Part shown: positions 24,984-32,400 of the stretch, piece by piece
How positions within the stretch are numbered: the stretch's first letter is position 1
Layout of the letters: every line of letters starts with the position of its first letter
Source: Spongiactinospora sp. TRM90649
GTDB taxonomy: Bacteria; Actinomycetota; Actinomycetes; Streptosporangiales; Streptosporangiaceae
DNA length: 64,000 nucleotides
NCBI RefSeq assembly: GCF_029382225.1
Contig: NZ_JARLTC010000005.1
Coordinates: forward strand, 186,001 to 250,000
Direction: 5' to 3'
Position numbers and translations under genes: made by a program
Notes under the pieces: model-generated
The model's database searches: none
What the model saw: only the letters and a program-made list of their open reading frames with translations
What the model was told of the DNA's origin: nothing

Positions 24984-26445
24984 TCTCCCGCCACCCTCTC
25001 GGCGCGCTGACCGTGTTCTTGACGTCGCAGTAGAAGTCGAAGCTCCAGTTGCCGCCCTCGCGGCCGACGCCGGACTCGCGGGAGCCGCCGAACGGGGCGC
25101 GCAGGTCCCTGACGAAGAAGCAGTTCACCCAGACGGTCCCGGCGACGAGCCGCGCGGTGACCCGCTCGGCGCGCTCCCGGTCGCCGGTGGCGACGGTGGC
25201 GGCCAGGCCGAACCGGGTGTCGTTGGCCAGCCGTACGCCCTCGTCCTCGCCGTCGAAGGTCTGCAGGGTGAGCACCGGGCCGAAGACCTCCTCCTGGACG
25301 ATCTCGGAGTCCTGCTCGACCCCGGCGAGCAGGGTGGGCCGGTAGTACAGGCCGCCCAGGTCGGTGTTGGGGCCGCCGCCGACCAGGGCGCGGGCCCCTC
25401 CGGTGACGGCGCGGCGGACGAAGCCGTCGATCTTGTCGAGCTGGCGGGGGTGGATGTTGGGGCCGATGTCGGTGGCCTCGTCCCTCGGGTCGCCCTGGAC
25501 CAGGGCGGCGGCCCGCTCGGCGAACCGGCGGGCGAACTCCTCGGCGATCGGCGACTCGACCAGCAGGCGGGTGGCCGCCAGGCAGACCTGCCCCGCGTTG
25601 TCGTACTGCTCGACGGCGAGGTCCACGGCGAGGTCGAGGTCGGCGTCGGCGAACACCAGCAGCGGCGACTTGCCGCCCAGCTCCAGGCTGAGCGGGGTGA
25701 GATTGGCGGCGGCGGCCTGGGCGATGTGCCTGGCGGTGGGCACGGACCCGGTGAAGCTGATCCGCCGCACGCCGGGGTGGGCGACGAGCGCGGCCCCGGC
25801 CTCGGCGCCGTACCCCTGGACGACGTTCAGCACGCCGGGCGGCAGTCCCGCCTCGGCGGCGATGTCGGCGAGCAGCGAGGCGGTCAGCGGCGACCACTCG
25901 GCGGGCTTGAGCACCACCGTGTTCCCGGCCGCGAGCGCCGGGGCGACCTTCCAGGTGGCCAGCATCAGCGGGGCGTTCCACGGCGTGATCAGGGCGCACG
26001 GCCCCGCCGGGTCCCAGGAGACGTGGTTGCCATGGCCCCGGGTGTCGAAGTCGTCGTGGGCCAGGCCCTCCAGCCAGTCGGCGAAGAACCGGAAGTTGTG
26101 CGCGACCCGGGGCATGACGCCGCGCCGGTGGGAGCGGAGCAGCGCGCCGTTGTCGAGGGTCTCGACGTTGGCCAGCTCCTCCAGGCGCTTCTCGACGCCG
26201 TCGGCGATGGCCCGCAGCACGCCCGCGCGCTCCTCGCGGGAGGTGGCGGCCCAGCCGGGGAAGGCGGCCTGGGCGGCGGCTACGGCGGCGTCCACCTCGG
26301 CCGCGCCGCCCCTGGCGATCTCGCCGAGTTCTGCCTGGTCGACCGGTGAGACGTCGGTGAAGGTCGTGGCGGAGGCGACGCGCTCGCCGCCGATCCAGTG
26401 GCGTGTGTCGACGCTCACGCCGGCGACGGTGATTTGATCTGACAT
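24976..26445 (-). CDS. hpaE: 5-carboxymethyl-2-hydroxymuconate semialdehyde dehydrogenase
   Basis: 489 residues from ATG 26445, preceded by GGAGG. ALDH motifs are ITPWNAPLMLATWKVAPALA, LSLELGGKSPLLVFADADLD and YDNAGQVCLAATRL with the catalytic Cys. Its operon position between the decarboxylase-like protein and the ring-cleavage dioxygenase identifies it as HpaE rather than a general ALDH. It oxidises the ring-cleavage semialdehyde to the trifunctional acid handled by HpaG. Confidence 0.87.
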   Translation of the reverse strand: MSDQITVAGVSVDTRHWIGGERVASATTFTDVSPVDQAELGEIARGGAAEVDAAVAAAQAAFPGWAATSREERAGVLRAIADGVEKRLEELANVETLDNGALLRSHRRGVMPRVAHNFRFFADWLEGLAHDDFDTRGHGNHVSWDPAGPCALITPWNAPLMLATWKVAPALAAGNTVVLKPAEWSPLTASLLADIAAEAGLPPGVLNVVQGYGAEAGAALVAHPGVRRISFTGSVPTARHIAQAAAANLTPLSLELGGKSPLLVFADADLDLAVDLAVEQYDNAGQVCLAATRLLVESPIAEEFARRFAERAAALVQGDPRDEATDIGPNIHPRQLDKIDGFVRRAVTGGARALVGGGPNTDLGGLYYRPTLLAGVEQDSEIVQEEVFGPVLTLQTFDGEDEGVRLANDTRFGLAATVATGDRERAERVTARLVAGTVWVNCFFVRDLRAPFGGSRESGVGREGGNWSFDFYCDVKNTVSAPRGWRENG

Positions 26446-26482
26446 TTCGGTTACCTCCGGGAAGGCTTCGGGAGACGGGCGG

Positions 26483-27289
26483 CTACTCGGCGCGGGACGT
26501 GCCGGACTCCAGCAGGGTGCCGCCGTCCCACACCACGCCGACCTGGCGGTAGTAGGCGCCGATCGGTTCGCGGATCTCCAGGAGGGACAGCTCTTCTGTC
26601 GGGGAGTCGAACAGCTCCAGTTCCGCGTCGGCGGCCCAGGGGGTGCCGCCCTCGAAGGAGGCCGCGCCCGACTCGATCAGCTCGTCCAGGGCCAGCCCGC
26701 CGTTCCCTCCGATGGCGGGGAGCCAGCGGTGGTGCGCCATCGGGTGGCCGTTGACGAAGCCGTTGGTCCTCGCGGGCTCGCGCAGCGTCACGACGGCCTG
26801 GGCCAGGCGGCGGTCGGCTGCCGCCAGGGTCGCGCCGAACCGGGCTCCGGCCTCGATCCGGGGCGCGGGGCCGTACGGGTGCGGCCTGGTCATGTGGATC
26901 GAGCCGAGCTTCTTGGGGTAACCCTGGTGCCAGCCCCGGGCGATGGCGAAGTCCTTGTCCACCCAGATGTAGACGCACCTGGAGTAGGTGCGGCCCCGGT
27001 AGGAGCAGCGGACGACGACGAACGCCTCCTTGTACTGCGCGAGCACCGGGTCGAGGAGTTCCTCGCCCGAGGCGGCGCAGGACTGCCAGTCGGCCCAGAT
27101 CAGCGCGACCGCGCCGGGGTCCTCCTCGGCCAGGCCGAGCGGCTCGGGCAGCAGTTCGCGCACCCGCTCGGGATCGGTGCGGTACTCCACGGTGAGCAGG
27201 TCGCCGGAGTAGTGCCACGGAGGCCGGGGTATGAGGGACGACCGGCCCGTCGCCGTCTTGGGATGAAAGAAGCCGCGAACGCCGGCCAC
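26483..27289 (-). CDS. Acetoacetate decarboxylase-family protein in hpa operon
   Basis: About 268 residues. Start GTG 27289 follows a GGAGG site 8 bp upstream; the longer ATG frame at 27319 is less likely. The motif GYPKKLGSI matches the ADC-fold active site, in which one lysine forms the Schiff base. PWHYSGDLLTVEYRTDPERV and LPEPL are also typical of the ADC superfamily. The canonical HPA route has no ADC protein, so it might decarboxylate a later intermediate such as an oxo-acid or act as an aldolase/dehydratase-like enzyme. It is the first gene of the leftward operon, 37 bp before hpaE. Confidence 0.78.
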   Translation of the reverse strand: MAGVRGFFHPKTATGRSSLIPRPPWHYSGDLLTVEYRTDPERVRELLPEPLGLAEEDPGAVALIWADWQSCAASGEELLDPVLAQYKEAFVVVRCSYRGRTYSRCVYIWVDKDFAIARGWHQGYPKKLGSIHMTRPHPYGPAPRIEAGARFGATLAAADRRLAQAVVTLREPARTNGFVNGHPMAHHRWLPAIGGNGGLALDELIESGAASFEGGTPWAADAELELFDSPTEELSLLEIREPIGAYYRQVGVVWDGGTLLESGTSRAE

Positions 27290-27307
27290 AGTGGTTCCCT
27301 CCAATTC

Positions 27308-27321
27308 GTTTGGCTCCAAAC
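27308..27321. promoter_or_regulatory. Palindromic operator 1 (GTTTG-N4-CAAAC)
   Basis: GTTTGGCTCCAAAC is a near-perfect inverted repeat (12 of 14 bases symmetric) 19 bp before the decarboxylase-like GTG. A matching one lies 76 bp away beside the divergent ligase, so one regulator may control both promoters. Confidence 0.55.
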
Positions 27322-27383
27322 AAAATAGGGAGCGACGGGCGATGCGGTCAACACCCTTGCCACCCCGGACGGCTGGGCATTAC

Positions 27384-27397
27384 GTTTGACCTCAAAC
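27384..27397. promoter_or_regulatory. Palindromic operator 2 (GTTTG-N4-CAAAC)
   Basis: GTTTGACCTCAAAC, extended to 16 bp by flanking C and G, lies 28 bp before the GTG of the glutamine-synthetase-like gene. It matches operator 1 at the outer five bases of each arm. Confidence 0.55.
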
Positions 27398-27424
27398 GAT
27401 CCCCGTCCCCGAGGAGACCCGCCG

Positions 27425-28774
27425 GTGAGCGGTTCCACATCCGCCCAGGTCCGGGAGCACATCGAGCGCCTGGCCGAGCAGCGCGTCGACGTGGTCCGCG
27501 TGATCTATCCCGATCTCACAGGGACCGACCGCGCCCGCGACGTCCTGCTGGACTTCCTGCCGAACGCGTGCGACCACGGCCTGGCGTTCTGCCGTGCGGT
27601 TTATCACACCAGCCCACGCGGCGACACGCTGGAGATCAGCGGCGGCATGGACGCCGGAATGCCGGACATCGTCGTCATGCCCGACCTCGCCACACTGGCC
27701 CCGGTGCCGTGGGAGCCGGGAGTGGCCTGGTGCCACGGCGACGTGATCGACCCGGCGACCGGCGCGCCCGCACCCGAATCGCCCCGCGACCTGCTGCGCG
27801 GCGTCCTCGCCCGCTGCGCGGAACACGGCCTTCGCCCGGTCGCCGGCCCCGAGCTGGAGTACTACCTGTGCGAGCCCGACCCCGCCGGCGGCTGGCGACG
27901 GTACGGCGAGGGGAGCGGCAACGTCTACACGGCGGGCCGCCGCGGCGACCCCGACGGGCACCTCACCCAGACCCTGCGCCACCTGCGCGACCTGGGCCTC
28001 GGCGTGTCCGGCGGCAACCACGAGTTCGGCAGCGGGCAGTTCGAGATCAACCTCACCCACTCCCCCGCGCTGGACGCCGCCGACCGGGCCTTCTGGTTCA
28101 AGACGACGATCAAGGAACTGGCCCGCGTGGACGGCAGGCTGGCCACGTTCATGGCCAAGCCGTTCAACGACGAGGGCGGCTCCGGCTTCCACATCCACCT
28201 GTCCTGCCTGGACGACGCCGACCGCAACACCTTCGACGATCCCTCGGCCCCCTACGGGCTGTCCGCGACGGCACGGCACGCCATCGCCGGGATCCTCGCG
28301 CACGCGCCCGCGCTGGCCGCCCTGGCCAACCCCACGATCAACTCCTACAAGCGGTTCGGCCCCGACACCGCCGCCCCCTGGCTGATCGACTGGGGCCTCG
28401 ACAACCGCAGCGCCATGATCCGCATCCCGCCGGAGCGGGGCGCGGGAGCCCGCCTGGAGGTCCGCCTCGGCGACGCCAGCGCCAACCCCTACCTGATGAT
28501 CGCTGGCGTCACGGCGGCGGCGCTGCTCGGCGTGCGCGCGGCCGAGGAGCCCCCGGCGCCGCTGGTCGGCTACGGCTACGACAAGTCCAAGGCGCCCGTG
28601 CTGCCGATGAGCCTGCCGCAGGCGCTGGACGCCTTCGAGGCCGACAGCGCGCTGATCGAGATCCTCGGCAAGGGCTTCGCCTCGGCGTTCCTGGCCTACA
28701 AGCGCAACGAGGTCGAGCGCTTCTCCCGGCACGTCACCGACTGGGAGTTCGCCGAGTACTCCTACCACCTGTGA
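27425..28774 (+). CDS. Glutamine-synthetase-family ligase (probable gamma-glutamyl-amine synthetase)
   Basis: 449 residues from GTG 27425, preceded by GAGGAG. GS-fold motifs are GPELEYYLCE, GGNHEFGSGQFEIN, NDEGGSGFHIHLS, NSYKRFGPD and IPPERGAGARLEVRLGD, the last replacing the canonical glutamate-flap region. It lies next to HPA and Puu-type genes and not near nitrogen-assimilation genes. By comparison with GlnA3/GlnA4, PuuA and aniline/isopropylamine gamma-glutamyl synthetases, I infer that it attaches glutamate to an amine. A hairpin terminator follows the stop. Confidence 0.82.
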   Translation: MSGSTSAQVREHIERLAEQRVDVVRVIYPDLTGTDRARDVLLDFLPNACDHGLAFCRAVYHTSPRGDTLEISGGMDAGMPDIVVMPDLATLAPVPWEPGVAWCHGDVIDPATGAPAPESPRDLLRGVLARCAEHGLRPVAGPELEYYLCEPDPAGGWRRYGEGSGNVYTAGRRGDPDGHLTQTLRHLRDLGLGVSGGNHEFGSGQFEINLTHSPALDAADRAFWFKTTIKELARVDGRLATFMAKPFNDEGGSGFHIHLSCLDDADRNTFDDPSAPYGLSATARHAIAGILAHAPALAALANPTINSYKRFGPDTAAPWLIDWGLDNRSAMIRIPPERGAGARLEVRLGDASANPYLMIAGVTAAALLGVRAAEEPPAPLVGYGYDKSKAPVLPMSLPQALDAFEADSALIEILGKGFASAFLAYKRNEVERFSRHVTDWEFAEYSYHL

Positions 28775-28778
28775 CGCG

Positions 28779-28809
28779 TCGCGGCCCGGGTGTCTCACCC
28801 GGGCCGCGA
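28779..28809. terminator. Bidirectional hairpin terminator
   Basis: A perfect 14-bp inverted repeat (28779-28792 and 28796-28809, loop TCT) lies between convergent stops at 28774 and 28817. It could end both transcripts. Confidence 0.8.
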
Positions 28810-28816
28810 ATCCCGC

Positions 28817-30397
28817 TCAGTGGTGGCGCCTGCGGCGGTCCGGGCCCGGCGGCTCGTCGTTGTCCACCTCGTGGTGGCCGGTCCAGCGCCGGGTGCCGGG
28901 CCGGCCGGTCCAGGCCGAGCCCAGGCGGTCGGCGGCCATCCGGTCGAGGGCGGCGCGGTCGAGCCTGCCGTCCGGCAGCACCGGCAGCCGGTCCACCACG
29001 CACGCGGTCCTCGGCACCACGGCTGGCGGCAGGTCGGACAACAGCACGCGGCGCAGCGTGGCCAGCCCAGGCGCGGGCGGCACCAGGAAGGCCACCAGCG
29101 CGTGCGGCAGGCCGTCGCGCCGCACCACCCCGACGGCGGCCGACCGCGCGCCGCTGCGCTCCCGGACCGCGCGCTCGACCTCCTCCAGTTCCAGCCGCGT
29201 GCCCGCCAGGGTGACCAGGGTGTCGCGCCGCCCGGCGAGGCGAAGGTGCCCCCGGGCGTCGCGGCGGACCAGATCGCCGGTGCGGAACGGCGGCGGATCG
29301 CCGCCCGCCCTGCCACCGGCCACGACACCCGGCCCTTCGATCCACAGCTCCCCCACCTGGCCGGTGCGCGCCGGGTGGCCGTCGGCCCTGACGTGGGCGC
29401 GTGTGCCCGGGATGGGCCGTCCCATGGGGACGTCGCCGCCCTCGCCGTCCACCGGCTCGCACCGGTGGACCAGCGCCCACACGGTGCATTCCGGCGGGCC
29501 GTACTCGTTGTGCAGCGCGGTGCCGGGCAGCAGCGCGAAGTGCCGGCGCACCAGCGCCGGTGGGCAGGGCTCGCCCGCCACGATGACCGTGCGCAGCGAC
29601 GGGAGCAGTTCGGCGCGGTCGAGCAGGATGTCGTAGAGCGACGGGAGCAGCAGCGCGTGGGAGGCGCGGTGCCGCTCGGCCGCCGCGCCGATCGCCGCCA
29701 CGTCGAGCGGATCGGCGGCCGGGACGACCAGGTGCGCTCCCGTCGCCAGCGACCAGTAGACGCCCGCCGCCGAGCTGTCGGAGGAGATGGACGAGCACAG
29801 CAGGAAGACCGACGGCGGCTCCGAGTAGTGGCCCATCCGCGCGGCGGTGGAGTATCCGAGCGCGCGTCTGGTCACCACGACGGGCGCGGGCTCGCCGTCC
29901 GGGCCGCCGGTGAGCAGCGCGTAGGCGGGCAGCTCGGCGCCGTCGGAGCCCTGCCGGGCCGTGGTGCCGGCCTCAGGGCACGCCGGTACGGCCGGCAGCC
30001 GCCCCATCCGCACCACCGCCTCCGGCGCGACGCCCTGCGGCGGATCCGCGTCCGGCTCGACCACGGTGAGCCGCGCGCCCCCGGCACGGGCCATCGCGCG
30101 GCGGCGGCCCGGCGGCAGCGCCACGTCGATCGGCACGTAGTGGCCGCCCGCGTACAGCACGCCGAGCATCGCGGCCACCGCCCACCGGGACGGCCTGGCC
30201 CTGATCTCGACGGCCTCGCCCCGCCGGAGGCCCCTTCCCTTGAGTGCCGCGGCCAGCCGCAGCGCGTGTTCCTCCAGCTCACGCCGGGTCAGCACGCCCT
30301 CGGGGTCGGTCACGGCCGGTGAGTCGGGGCGAACCTCACGGCCCGCCGCCAGCAGGTCCAGGATCTGGGGGCGCTCCCCCGGCGGGCCGCTGTTCAT
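28817..30397 (-). CDS. Stand-alone AMP-forming adenylation protein with degraded ATP motifs
   Basis: 526 residues from ATG 30397 (a longer frame to 30529 lacks support). The N-terminal LTRRELEEHALRLAAALKG and the central NEYGPPECTVWALVHR resemble NRPS adenylation domains, and FRTGDLVRRDARGHLRLAGR is the A7/A8 hinge. The usual phosphate loop (TSGSTGxPK) appears as LLTGGPDGEPAPVVV with no lysine, and the final catalytic-lysine motif is LPVLPDGRLDRAA with Arg in place of Lys. It may be catalytically weak or a structural partner. It is divergent from the ALDH and probably serves the FAAL-AOS pathway. Confidence 0.78.
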   Translation of the reverse strand: MNSGPPGERPQILDLLAAGREVRPDSPAVTDPEGVLTRRELEEHALRLAAALKGRGLRRGEAVEIRARPSRWAVAAMLGVLYAGGHYVPIDVALPPGRRRAMARAGGARLTVVEPDADPPQGVAPEAVVRMGRLPAVPACPEAGTTARQGSDGAELPAYALLTGGPDGEPAPVVVTRRALGYSTAARMGHYSEPPSVFLLCSSISSDSSAAGVYWSLATGAHLVVPAADPLDVAAIGAAAERHRASHALLLPSLYDILLDRAELLPSLRTVIVAGEPCPPALVRRHFALLPGTALHNEYGPPECTVWALVHRCEPVDGEGGDVPMGRPIPGTRAHVRADGHPARTGQVGELWIEGPGVVAGGRAGGDPPPFRTGDLVRRDARGHLRLAGRRDTLVTLAGTRLELEEVERAVRERSGARSAAVGVVRRDGLPHALVAFLVPPAPGLATLRRVLLSDLPPAVVPRTACVVDRLPVLPDGRLDRAALDRMAADRLGSAWTGRPGTRRWTGHHEVDNDEPPGPDRRRRHH

Positions 30398-30894
30398 CGG
30401 CCGTCTTTCGTCCGGGGGGACCTCAAATCGCACAGAATACAGCCCGATAATGCCACTCGTAACATGGAGACACCCCACCCAAAGCCCGTATGCTACGGTG
30501 CCCGCGCACAGCGGAAAACGACATGTCACCGAGCGGTGGAGCCCGCGATCCCCACCTGCCCGTCTCCTTCAATATAAGCGTTCCGCACAACGGGGCAAAC
30601 ATCGGGACGGTCCGTTCGGCCGGAAATTGTTGAATAAAAAAGAAGTACTCGCCCACGCTCCCTGAAACGCTCCGCCGCCGCCAGGCGACCGCACACGTCC
30701 CGCGATCGCGGGTTCGAGGCGCCCACGGGGGCCGGAGACGGGGTCCGCGCGACCGCCGCGGGGACCGTCCACGGGCATTCGAAGCGAAACCTCCGCCGGG
30801 AAAATCCGGCACGAATTCGCCGGACAGAATGGCCGGATTCACCGGCCGGTGAGCAAAACCCGCAGGGCGGGGGCCGGTGAAGTAAAATATCGCC
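30398..30894. other. Divergent intergenic region between adenylation protein and aldehyde dehydrogenase
   Basis: 497 bp with no supported gene. It includes a relatively AT-rich patch (about 30600-30660) and the putative leaderless -10 element of the dehydrogenase. Short antisense frames in it lack coding character. Confidence 0.5.
30883..30888 (+). promoter_or_regulatory. Putative -10 element for leaderless aldehyde dehydrogenase mRNA
   Basis: TAAAAT ends 6 bp before ATG 30895, and no purine-rich ribosome site precedes the ATG. This spacing is typical of leaderless actinomycete transcripts. Confidence 0.45.
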
Positions 30895-32382
30895 ATGGTG
30901 GCCATCGGGGGTCCAGCCCTGTCCGGAGACACATTCGAATCGTTCAATCCGGCCAGCGGGGAAATCATCGCCCACTTCCCCGTGCACTCAGCCGCCGAGG
31001 TCGGCGCGGCGGTGCGCCGGGCCCGCGCGGCGGCCGGGGCGTGGGCCGAGACCGGCTTCACCGCGCGCGGGCGGGTGCTGCGGGCATGGCGGGCGGCCCT
31101 GGTGCGCGAGGCCCGCTCACTGGCCCGGCTGGTGCACCAGGAGAACGGCAAGTCCTACCCCGACGCGATGCTTGAACTGCTCGTCACCGCTCAGCACCTC
31201 ACGTGGGCGGCGAAACACGCCCGCGCCGTGCTCGGGCCGAGGCGGGCGCCGTCCGGAATCCTGATGGCGAACCACTCCGCCCGGGTCGAATACCGCCCGC
31301 TCGGCGTGATCGGCGTCCTCGGCACGTGGGACTACCCCGTCTTCGGCCCGATCGGCACCGTCGGCTACGCGCTGGCGGCGGGCAACGCGGCCGTGCTCAA
31401 GCCCAGCGAGCACACCACCGCGACCGGGCTCCGGCTCGCCGCGACCTGGCGCGAGGCGGGCGGCGACCCCGCGCTGTTCCAGGTCGTCACCGGGGCGGCG
31501 GCCACCGGCGAGGCGCTGTGCCGCGCCGGCGTGGACAAGATCGGTTTCACCGGGTGTCCCGCCACCGCCCAGAAGGTCGCCAGGGCCTGCGCCGACACGC
31601 TCACCCCCGTCCTGATCGACGGCGGCGGCTCCGACGCGATGCTGGTCGACCACGACGCCGACCTCGACGCCGCCGCCGACGGCGCGGTGTGGGGCGCGAT
31701 GAGCAACGCCGGGCAGACCTGCATCGCCATCGAGCGCGTCTACGTTCACGAGCGGGTCTACGACGCCTTCGTGGCCAAGGTCACCGCGATCGCCGGGCGG
31801 CTGAGCGCGGGCCCCGGCGCGCCGATCGGGCCGATGACGATGCCCGCGCAGGCCGAGATCGTCCGGCGGCACATCGCCGACGCGCTGGACCGGGGCGGCC
31901 GGGCCGTGGTCGGCGGCCCCGGCGCGGTAGGCGAGCGCTACGTGCAGCCCACCGTCCTGGTGGACGTCCCGGAAGACGCCCTGGTGGTGCGCGAGGAGAC
32001 CTTCGGCCCGGTACTCACCGTCGCCAGGGTCACGGACATGGACGAAGGGCTGCGCCTGGCCGACGCCACCCGGTTCGGGCTCGGCGGCGCGGTCTACTCC
32101 CGGGCGCGCGGCGTCGAACTGGCCCGCCGGATGCGCTCGGGCATGACCTCGGTCAACTCCGTGCTGTCCTTCGCCGGGGTGCCGTCGCTGCCCTACGGCG
32201 GCACCGCCGACTCCGGGTTCGGGCGCATCCACGGCCCGGACGGCCTGCGCGAGTGGTCCAGGTCCAAGGCCGTCACCCGCCAGCGCTTCCCCGGGCCGCT
32301 GCGCACCACCACGTTCACCCGCAGGCCGTCCGACGACCGGCGCATCGCCGGGCTGCTCCGCCTCCTCTACGGCCGCCGGTGA
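30895..32382 (+). CDS. Aldehyde dehydrogenase with altered general-base motif
   Basis: 495 residues. GVLGTWDYPVFGPIG is the cofactor-binding region, NAGQTCIAIERVYV holds the catalytic Cys, and REETFGPVLTVARV is the conserved late motif. Where most ALDHs read LELGGK with the general-base Glu, this one has LIDGGGSDAMLV, so Asp replaces Glu and Leu is lost. It may act on an acyl or amino aldehyde, perhaps as a CoA-independent acylating or reductase-like variant. It is convergent with the FAAL-ACP-LLM-AOS gene, only 13 bp apart, and shares a hairpin with it. Confidence 0.85.
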   Translation: MVAIGGPALSGDTFESFNPASGEIIAHFPVHSAAEVGAAVRRARAAAGAWAETGFTARGRVLRAWRAALVREARSLARLVHQENGKSYPDAMLELLVTAQHLTWAAKHARAVLGPRRAPSGILMANHSARVEYRPLGVIGVLGTWDYPVFGPIGTVGYALAAGNAAVLKPSEHTTATGLRLAATWREAGGDPALFQVVTGAAATGEALCRAGVDKIGFTGCPATAQKVARACADTLTPVLIDGGGSDAMLVDHDADLDAAADGAVWGAMSNAGQTCIAIERVYVHERVYDAFVAKVTAIAGRLSAGPGAPIGPMTMPAQAEIVRRHIADALDRGGRAVVGGPGAVGERYVQPTVLVDVPEDALVVREETFGPVLTVARVTDMDEGLRLADATRFGLGGAVYSRARGVELARRMRSGMTSVNSVLSFAGVPSLPYGGTADSGFGRIHGPDGLREWSRSKAVTRQRFPGPLRTTTFTRRPSDDRRIAGLLRLLYGRR

Positions 32383-32400
32383 GGCCCGGCGGGCCTCACC
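32378..32400. terminator. Bidirectional hairpin spanning both stop codons
   Basis: GGTGAGGCCC-GGC-GGGCCTCACC is a perfect 10-bp inverted repeat. Its left arm includes the ALDH stop (TGA 32380-32382) and its right arm the stop of the opposing 4.4-kb gene (32396-32398). Confidence 0.65.

Noticed and set aside
30423..31151. Minus-strand 242-residue frame over the ALDH start
   Set aside because: It lies opposite the conserved ALDH N-terminus and has a composition typical of antisense frames.
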